NCBI GenBank assembly: GCA_945860385.1
Contig: CAMAQD010000026.1
Location: forward strand, 1-38,488
From: Flavobacterium psychrophilum
GTDB lineage: Bacteria; Bacteroidota; Bacteroidia; Flavobacteriales; Flavobacteriaceae
Direction: 5' to 3'
DNA length: 38,488 nucleotides
Below, in pieces: positions 33,968-38,488 of this stretch; positions within the stretch are counted from its first letter, which is position 1; every line of letters starts with the position of its first letter. A program made the translations under genes and the position numbers. The notes under the pieces are model-generated. The model had not been told where the DNA came from. It searched no databases and was given only the letters and a program-made list of their open reading frames with translations.

Positions 33968-34441
33968 ATGAAAACAGAATTAGGAATTACCGATACCAAT
34001 CGTCAAGCTGTTGCTACTGAATTGGCAAAAATTTTAGCCGATGAAAATGTGTTATATATCAAAACAAAAAACGCACACTGGAATATTGAAGGAGCTGATT
34101 TTTATGACAAGCATAAATTTTTTGAAAGTCAATTTGGACAATTAGATGAATTTATTGACAGTGTCGCCGAGCGAATTCGTTCTATTGGACATTATGCGCC
34201 TGCCACCTTAAAGTCGTATCTTAGTTTAACCCATCTCACCGAAAAAAACAGAGAAAATAACGATAGCCAAGGTTTTATTAAAGAACTTTTAGAAGATCAC
34301 GAAAGCATTATCATCAATTTGCGGGAGCACATCCATTCCTTTGCCAATGATTACCACGATTTAGGCAGTAGCGATTTTATAACAGGCCTTATGGAAAGTC
34401 ACGAAAAAATGGCTTGGTTTTTACGTTCCCATTTAAAATAA
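33968..34441 (+). CDS. dps: Dps family DNA-binding ferritin-like protein
   Basis: A 157-residue Dps/ferritin-like protein that oxidises and stores iron and shields DNA. The conserved block KTKNAHWNIEGADFYDKHKF gives His37 and His49 of the inter-subunit ferroxidase site, and FIDSVAERIR gives Asp64 and Glu68. The four-helix length is standard. Near the C-terminus SHEKMAWFLRSHLK is typical. There is no Lys-rich N-terminal tail, so strong DNA binding is unsure. It lies 113 bp after the BON gene and 6 bp before the nitroreductase gene, so it is probably in an operon with the latter. Oxidative or starvation induction is inferred from the family. Confidence 0.93.
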   Translation: MKTELGITDTNRQAVATELAKILADENVLYIKTKNAHWNIEGADFYDKHKFFESQFGQLDEFIDSVAERIRSIGHYAPATLKSYLSLTHLTEKNRENNDSQGFIKELLEDHESIIINLREHIHSFANDYHDLGSSDFITGLMESHEKMAWFLRSHLK

Positions 34442-34447
34442 TTAAGT

Positions 34448-35077
34448 ATGTCAATTATCTCAGCTCTTCATTGGCGTTACGCCACCAAACGAATGAATGG
34501 AACATTAATTCCAAAAGAAAAGATGGAAACCATTCTGAATGCCATAGCGTTGGCTCCGTCATCTTTTGGACTTCAACCCTATTCCATCATAGTAATTGAA
34601 AACAAGGAACTACTGGAAAAAATTAAACCCATCGCGATGAACCAACCTCAAATTACCGAGGCCTCGGCTTTAGTCGTTTTTGCCACTTGGGATCATCTTA
34701 CTCAGGATAGAATTGATGCCTTTATTGCACTAAATGTAGCCGAAAGAAACCAAAGCGCGGAAAGCCTAAAACAGTTGCGAGTGGCTATCGAAAACCAACT
34801 CAAAAATAGTGATGCTGATAATTTCGTTTGGAATTCAAAACAAACTTATATTGCTTTGGGAATAGCACTATTGGCAGCTGCCGAAGAAAAAATAGACAGC
34901 ACACCAATGGAAGGTTTTGACAAAGAATTGCTTGACAATGTATTACAAATCAAAGAAAAAGGACTACGAAGCTCCGTAATAATGACTTTGGGGTATAGAG
35001 ATGCCAAAAACGATTATTTGGTTCATTTAAAAAAAGTAAGAAGAGAAAAAGAAAAACTTTTCATTCACTTAGTATAA
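34448..35077 (+). CDS. Nitroreductase family NAD(P)H-dependent oxidoreductase
   Basis: A 209-residue FMN-dependent oxidoreductase of the NfsB/nitroreductase fold. The N-terminal SALHWRYATKRMNG carries the FMN-phosphate-binding WRYATK motif, and ALAPSSFGLQPYSIIVIEN (Ser/Gln region) matches the FMN-binding strand. The later segment ALLAAAEEKIDSTPMEGFDK and the end LGYRDAKNDYLVHLKKVRRE are typical. The physiological substrate of such enzymes is rarely known; quinone or nitro-compound reduction under oxidative stress is plausible. It is tightly coupled to dps (6-bp gap) and followed 30 bp later by the SHOCT gene, so it probably belongs to the same stress operon. Confidence 0.9.
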   Translation: MSIISALHWRYATKRMNGTLIPKEKMETILNAIALAPSSFGLQPYSIIVIENKELLEKIKPIAMNQPQITEASALVVFATWDHLTQDRIDAFIALNVAERNQSAESLKQLRVAIENQLKNSDADNFVWNSKQTYIALGIALLAAAEEKIDSTPMEGFDKELLDNVLQIKEKGLRSSVIMTLGYRDAKNDYLVHLKKVRREKEKLFIHLV

Positions 35078-35106
35078 AATAAAAGTATCTCATTAAAAAT
35101 AAAATT

Positions 35107-35319
35107 ATGTATTACAACAATTATCATTTTTGGGGAATGCACCTGGTTTGGTGGTTCATTTGGTGCATTATTCTTTTTTGGATCTTTGCCACTCCCTACT
35201 CCATTCCTGGTCAAAGAGCTAAGAAAGACAGTCCGCTTGACATCCTAAAAAAACGTTTTGCTTCGGGAGAAATTACCAAAGAAGAATTTCAGGAAAAGAA
35301 AAAAATTATTGCAGGGTAA
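35107..35319 (+). CDS. Small membrane protein with SHOCT domain
   Basis: A 70-residue protein. A membrane span (about 11-32, HLVWWFIWCIILFWIFATPY) follows a Tyr/Asn-rich start (MYYNNYHFWGM). The C-terminal 30 residues, DILKKRFASGEITKEEFQEK, are a SHOCT motif (LxxRxAxGEIxxEEFxxKK), found at the ends of many small membrane proteins and likely an oligomerisation or docking module. It is the last gene of the BON-Dps-nitroreductase group and is followed by a hairpin terminator. Its function is unknown. Confidence 0.85.
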   Translation: MYYNNYHFWGMHLVWWFIWCIILFWIFATPYSIPGQRAKKDSPLDILKKRFASGEITKEEFQEKKKIIAG

Positions 35320-35342
35320 TTATTTTCTAAGTTACTAATTAT

Positions 35343-35387
35343 AAAAAGTTTGGTGTGACTTCTAGAAAGACACACCAACTTTTTTTA
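35343..35387 (+). terminator. Terminator after the SHOCT gene
   Basis: The arm AAAAAGTTTGGTGTG (35343-35357) pairs with CACACCAACTTTTT (ending about 35384) with one bulged base, then T's. It closes the stress group. Confidence 0.8.
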
Positions 35388-35415
35388 GTACCAAAAAAGA
35401 CTCAAAACCAAAACA

Positions 35416-35937
35416 ATGCAAGAAGACCTCCGCCATTTAGAATTTCTAGCACTGAATTCAAAAGAAATTGTAGAAAAACAAGTGATTTCCTATCGCCAGC
35501 AACACTCCTATGCAGGAACAATCATTGGTTTTACTGTATTATTTATCCCCTTTTTTTTGAATACTTTAGATGGTTCAAATGAAGTAATACAAATTATTAC
35601 TATTGTCCCAATAGCTTTCTTTATTAGTTCGATCCTCTTGATGTTGAGCATATTTAGAGGCAGACCCTTGGATCAGGCATTGTCTGTAACCAAGTACAAA
35701 GAACTAGTATTCAAGACATACAAAGAAATATTACTCTATGAAATCGAAGCCAATAAGGTGTCTTATATTAAAAACAACAGCATAACAATCAAAGGCAACA
35801 AAAGATATATGCAAGGCATTGGTTTAACCACAATTGCTATTCTAATCTCGATAATACTCTTGGTTTCCAATACCTTTATAGCCATAGAAAAATCACCCAC
35901 AAAAGTTCAGGTAGTCAAAACTTCTATAAAACAATAA
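35416..35937 (+). CDS. Membrane protein of unknown function
   Basis: A 173-residue integral membrane protein. Three hydrophobic spans are visible: about 35-53 (IIGFTVLFIPFFLNTL), 58-77 (VIQIITIVPIAFFISSILLM) and 140-158 (GIGLTTIAILISIILLVSNT). Between the second and third lies a roughly 60-residue soluble segment with a helical basic/acidic pattern (YKELVFKTYKEILLYEIEAN). No family is recognised. The start ATG at 35416 is preceded by A-rich leader and follows the SHOCT terminator, so it is expressed on its own or with read-through. Confidence 0.75.
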   Translation: MQEDLRHLEFLALNSKEIVEKQVISYRQQHSYAGTIIGFTVLFIPFFLNTLDGSNEVIQIITIVPIAFFISSILLMLSIFRGRPLDQALSVTKYKELVFKTYKEILLYEIEANKVSYIKNNSITIKGNKRYMQGIGLTTIAILISIILLVSNTFIAIEKSPTKVQVVKTSIKQ

Positions 35938-35993
35938 AATTTTCAAATGAGTTTAATGTAGGTCTTTGATAAAAAACTAATGTAACCTGTAAT

Positions 35994-36431
35994 CTATTTT
36001 TTAAACTTCCAGTCAAACTCATCCTTAGCATTGATAATGGCGCCAATTTCAAATTTCACCACTTCGTCGAATTCCGTTTGCAGGATAAACCAATTATCTT
36101 CGTTGAAATAGTTTTCGAAAGTATCAAAATCTTCCTGAGTGAATTTGGTAATGCCTTTGGCAGCCAATTCTTTTTTGACCTCAGGTATTGGTTTGCCAAT
36201 GAATTTGTTTCCGAATAACTCTAAGTCGGGACTTGAAGCCACGATGTAACCCAGTTTCAAATCTTCTTCCTGATAGAACGTCAAACGCATTTTCAGCGTA
36301 TTGTAGGCAAAAATCAGGTTGTCGTCTTCGTCTTTGTAATTGCGGTTGGGTTTTCCGTAAAGGGCGATCACATCGTTTTGTTTCATTCCGAAAAGGAGTT
36401 TATCGATTCCGTTTTTTAGATTTATTTTCAT
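35994..36431 (-). CDS. Hypothetical soluble protein
   Basis: A 145-residue cytoplasmic protein without signal or spans. The N-terminal stretch INLKNGIDKLLFGMKQNDVI and IALYGKPNRNYKDEDDN resembles the SmpA/OmlA-like pattern 'GMxxxDVxxLYGKP', which recurs in Bacteroidota proteins of unknown role. The middle (LIFAYNTLKMRLTFYQEEDL) and the acidic C-terminal half are otherwise unassigned. It is transcribed alone on the minus strand. The 225-bp gap upstream holds a short relative of the CGCAAAG repeat (about 36446-36470) and nothing else recognisable. Confidence 0.75.
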   Translation of the reverse strand: MKINLKNGIDKLLFGMKQNDVIALYGKPNRNYKDEDDNLIFAYNTLKMRLTFYQEEDLKLGYIVASSPDLELFGNKFIGKPIPEVKKELAAKGITKFTQEDFDTFENYFNEDNWFILQTEFDEVVKFEIGAIINAKDEFDWKFKK

Positions 36432-36656
36432 TGAATTTTATTTTCTTGTAAAGTTCGCAAAGTTTTTCGCAAAGTTGGTCATGTTTCATAAATAAAGAGT
36501 GAGTTCCTACTAAAACTCAAATGGTACTCGTTCAATGTCTTTAAATTAAGCAAAAAATAATCTCGACAAAAAAACCTTACTACTAATCGTTTCCAAAAAA
36601 ACTTTCTCAAATTAGTCGTAAAATCATAGCAACTTCCCCACCGTCTACCTTCTGGT

Positions 36657-37040
36657 TTACCGTATCCTTTTATACGTCAATTGTTTCACCGCTTGTTTCA
36701 TATTGCGTGAAGGTTTGTAAATGATTTTGGCCCCTTTGATGTTCGATTTTCCTAAATCGTCAGGTGAATCGGCGGGCAAACCCTGCAAGGTAATTTGAAA
36801 AGTCCCCAGATTATCAATTTTTACAATCCTACCCGCAGCTAAGGATTCGCCTATAACTTTGGTTAAAGCCATAATAACTCCATAGCAATCAGCGCGGCTG
36901 ATGGTCGATTGCGAAACCACAATATCGGCCAGCGTGTCTAAATCATCTTCGCCACTATGCACAGCACAAGGATAATATTTTGTTTCGGGCGGCGATGCCA
37001 AATTGTTTTTCTTTGGCACCATTTTGAAAGATACAGCCAT
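36657..37040 (-). CDS. HU-family (HU-HIG-like) DNA-binding protein
   Basis: A 127-residue HU/IHF-like histone. I start at the ATG at 37040 (MAVSFKMVPKKNNLASPPET), the usual start of the Bacteroidota HU subgroup; the longer frame adds 25 unrelated residues. The helical arm region (DTLADIVVSQSTISRADCYG) precedes the beta core RIVKIDNLGTFQITLQGLPA and the DNA-clamping part GAKIIYKPSRNMKQAVKQLT. This subgroup is longer than classic HU and is common near mobile DNA. It is divergently arranged with the tyrosine recombinase, with a repeat array between. Its -7 box is at 37082-37089. Confidence 0.9.
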   Translation of the reverse strand: MAVSFKMVPKKNNLASPPETKYYPCAVHSGEDDLDTLADIVVSQSTISRADCYGVIMALTKVIGESLAAGRIVKIDNLGTFQITLQGLPADSPDDLGKSNIKGAKIIYKPSRNMKQAVKQLTYKRIR

Positions 37041-37081
37041 AAAAATAGATTCGTTAGGGTGGTAAAATAAGTTCGTACGGA

Positions 37082-37089
37082 CAAAGTTA
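37082..37089 (-). promoter_or_regulatory. -7 promoter box for the HU gene
   Basis: The minus strand reads TAACTTTG, matching TAnnTTTG, 42 bp upstream of the HU ATG. A TTG at 37113-37115 (minus strand) could be the -33 element, with a 23-bp spacer. That TTG overlaps the edge of the repeat array. Confidence 0.45.
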
Positions 37090-37114
37090 TCAAAAGTTAA
37101 GGACATTAAATTCA

Positions 37115-37196
37115 ATTCCTGTACATCTTTTGCTTAAAAGATGTACAGGAATGACACAAAAGATGTACGGGAATTAGTCAAAAGATGTACAGGAAT
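37115..37196. repeat. Iteron-like array: three direct 17-bp repeats at 22-bp period plus one inverted copy
   Basis: The unit AAAAGATGTACAGGAAT occurs at 37136-37152, 37158-37174 (one change, ACG for ACA) and 37180-37196, exactly 22 bp apart with 5-bp spacers GACAC and TAGTC. An inverted copy at 37115-37131 forms a perfect 17-bp hairpin with the first direct copy around a 4-nt loop (GCTT). Each unit is centred on the palindrome TGTACA. The spacing equals about two helical turns, as in operator or iteron arrays. It lies between the HU promoter and the recombinase start and is not a CRISPR array. Confidence 0.9.
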
Positions 37197-37340
37197 TCAT
37201 AATACTATCCTTACGCTACTAAAAACAAGTCCTGACGAGACTAAAAAAAGAAGCTTAGGAAAGCATTTTTACACTACTACTTTGCTGATTAGTAATAAAT
37301 AACAATAATTCCCTATTTTAGCACAACAAAAGCACTGATT

Positions 37341-38378
37341 ATGAACTGGGAAGCCAAAATCATCACGCACCGAGGTACAAAACGAATAGCAGTCTATTTC
37401 GAAAAGAATGCCGAGTGGATTGCCCGAATCAAGGAAATTGATGGAGCAAGATGGAGTCAATCTCTAGTGGCTTGGCACCTTCCGGATACGGAGGAAAATC
37501 GAGTTCGTTTTAAGATCCCTCCTGTATCTTTTTCATTTCCTTCGACAGAGGGTATCGAACAAATCGAAAAGTTCAAACAATGGCTGCGATCCAAACGCTA
37601 CAGCGAAAGTACGATTACTACTTATAGCGAAGCCCTGAAATCATTTTTGGTCTTTTATCGTGACAAAGCCGTTGCCGATATAAACAATGAGGATGTAATT
37701 ATTTACAACAACGAATATATTTTGAAAAATAAGCTATCGGCTTCGTACCAAAATCAGGTAACGAACTCCATAAAGCTATTTTTCCAAACTATTCGAGAAA
37801 CTAAGATGCTGGTCGATAAAATACACCGCCCTAAAAATGCAAAAACATTACCCAACGTTTTGAGTAAAGAAGAGGCGTTTAAGCTAATCGATTTGACCAC
37901 TAATTTAAAACACAAAACATTATTGGCTTTGATTTACTCTTCTGGTCTGAGAATCAGTGAAGCCATAAACATGAAAATTACTGACATTGACAGGCAAAGA
38001 ATGCTGATTCATGTTAAAAATGCAAAAGGAAAAAAAGACCGATACACCTTATTATCAACTAAAGTTTTAGGATTACTAAAAGAGTATTACGCTATTTACA
38101 AACCCAAAACATACTTATTTGAAGGACAATACGGAGAACAATACAGTAGCAGAAGCGCACAAGCTGTATTGCAACAATCTGCAAAAAAAGCAGGGATTAC
38201 CAAACAGATTAGTTTACATACACTACGTCATAGTTTTGCTACCCATTTATTAGAAAACGGAACCGATTTGCGTTACATTCAAGATCTCTTGGGACACAGT
38301 AGCCCGAAAACAACAATGATATATACCCACGTGAGTAGCACTTCTTTAAAAAACATCATTAATCCTTTTGATATGTAA
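37341..38378 (+). CDS. Tyrosine recombinase/integrase (XerD-like)
   Basis: A 345-residue site-specific recombinase. An unusual N-terminal extension (1-60: MNWEAKIITHRGTKRIAVYF ... GARWSQSLVAWHLP) precedes the core-binding SAM-like domain (about 70-160) and the catalytic domain. Catalytic residues are all visible: Arg204 in GLRISEA, Lys232 in NAKGKKDR, His293 and Arg296 in LHTLRHSFATHLL, His319 in LLGHSSPKTT and the nucleophile Tyr328 in MIYTHV. The catalytic half is XerD-like. It lacks the extra helical insertion that marks true IntI integron integrases. The N-terminal extension recurs in Bacteroidota integrases and may bind DNA arms. A strong outward promoter and inverted repeats follow directly, so it probably acts on them. 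Confidence 0.93.
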   Translation: MNWEAKIITHRGTKRIAVYFEKNAEWIARIKEIDGARWSQSLVAWHLPDTEENRVRFKIPPVSFSFPSTEGIEQIEKFKQWLRSKRYSESTITTYSEALKSFLVFYRDKAVADINNEDVIIYNNEYILKNKLSASYQNQVTNSIKLFFQTIRETKMLVDKIHRPKNAKTLPNVLSKEEAFKLIDLTTNLKHKTLLALIYSSGLRISEAINMKITDIDRQRMLIHVKNAKGKKDRYTLLSTKVLGLLKEYYAIYKPKTYLFEGQYGEQYSSRSAQAVLQQSAKKAGITKQISLHTLRHSFATHLLENGTDLRYIQDLLGHSSPKTTMIYTHVSSTSLKNIINPFDM

Positions 38379-38396
38379 GATTTTTAATTAAATTTG
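38367..38396 (+). promoter_or_regulatory. Outward-facing promoter after the recombinase
   Basis: A TTTG at 38367-38370 and an exact -7 box TAAATTTG at 38389-38396 are 18 bp apart, within the Bacteroidota -33/-7 range. The -33 part overlaps the last codons of the recombinase gene, and the promoter points into the inverted-repeat region and off the window. It resembles a cassette promoter in position. Confidence 0.55.
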
Positions 38397-38415
38397 TATA
38401 GTATAAAGTAAAAAA

Positions 38416-38488
38416 TTATACGCATAAATACTAGCAAAAACATGCGTATAACATGCCTATTTAGAACAAAAGCGGTAATTTTATACGC
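38416..38488. repeat. Nested inverted repeats TTATACGC(AT)/(AT)GCGTATAA, attC-like
   Basis: TTATACGCAT (38416-38425) and ATGCGTATAA (38442-38451) are perfect 10-bp inverts with a 16-bp spacer. A third copy TTATACGC (38481-38488) pairs with GCGTATAA (38444-38451). Inside that second hairpin, TGCC (38454-38457) pairs with GGTA (38474-38477, one G-T), separated from the outer box by unequal 2- and 3-nt bulges, with a 16-nt loop. Two boxes with asymmetric bulges are the folding pattern of integron attC sites. The element is cut by the window edge. Confidence 0.65.

Noticed and set aside
35355..35582. Plus-strand ORF of 75 codons
   Set aside because: It overlaps the terminator and the start of the membrane-protein gene at 35416, whose frame has clear spans; no coding signature.
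37115..37196. CRISPR-like array
   Set aside because: Repeats are only 17 bp with 5-bp spacers, one copy is inverted, and there are no cas genes.
37341..38378. True IntI integron integrase
   Set aside because: The extra helical insertion of IntI before the HxxR box is missing; the catalytic half is XerD-like with a different N-terminal extension.
38416..38451. Simple terminator for the recombinase
   Set aside because: The arms are 10 bp with a 16-bp spacer and are followed by ACATGCC, not a T-tract; a promoter precedes them and a third copy of the arm follows, so a terminator does not explain the pattern.

Overview
The window is AT-rich chromosomal DNA from a member of the Bacteroidota, most likely a Flavobacterium or close relative. 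Signs of this are a GldI-type gliding-motility isomerase lipoprotein, a TonB receptor/PepSY pair, a SecA of about 1,110 residues without the usual zinc-binding tail, many SPII lipoproteins, Bacteroidota promoters (-7 box TAnnTTTG), and several families of palindromic intergenic repeats of the kind seen in flavobacteria. No tRNA, rRNA, CRISPR array or insertion sequence was seen.

Layout. 1-3050 (all minus): an uptake cluster with a small CxGxC-motif protein, a TonB-dependent outer-membrane receptor, and a PepSY membrane protein cut by the window edge. 3185-8364 (minus): SecA, a DUF2795 protein, PduO-type cobalamin adenosyltransferase and a LolD/MacB-type ABC ATPase. 8658-12842: a lipoprotein, a SAM methyltransferase whose reading frame contains a copy of an intergenic repeat, a zinc-ribbon SDR protein, an FKBP lipoprotein and a small membrane protein. 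13081-19677 (minus): an ABC-F ATPase, a secreted CocE/NonD hydrolase, a CPA1 Na+/H+ antiporter and a secreted protein. 19877-26592: FabH, OsmC, a four-LysM protein, GuaA and two paralogous secreted proteins.

26821-32914 (plus): RidA, a CLC-type channel with CLC-F (fluoride) signatures, then a tight run of DHH phosphoesterase, gldI and a cyclophilin-FKBP fusion, followed by a second fusion and a remnant FKBP tail. 33183-35937 (plus): a stress-type group (BON protein, Dps, nitroreductase, SHOCT protein) and an unknown membrane protein.

35994-38488: an unknown protein, then an HU-family protein and a tyrosine recombinase transcribed divergently. Between these two lies an iteron-like array (three 17-bp repeats at an exact 22-bp period plus one inverted copy). 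Directly after the recombinase stop codon is a consensus promoter pointing outward, followed by inverted repeats that fold like an attC site, and then the window ends. This recombinase, outward promoter and palindromic site look like the head of an integron-like or cassette-type locus. It is the most interesting part of the window, but the decisive sequence lies beyond the right edge.

Most other genes are ordinary housekeeping or envelope functions, each in its own small transcription unit with recognisable hairpin terminators.
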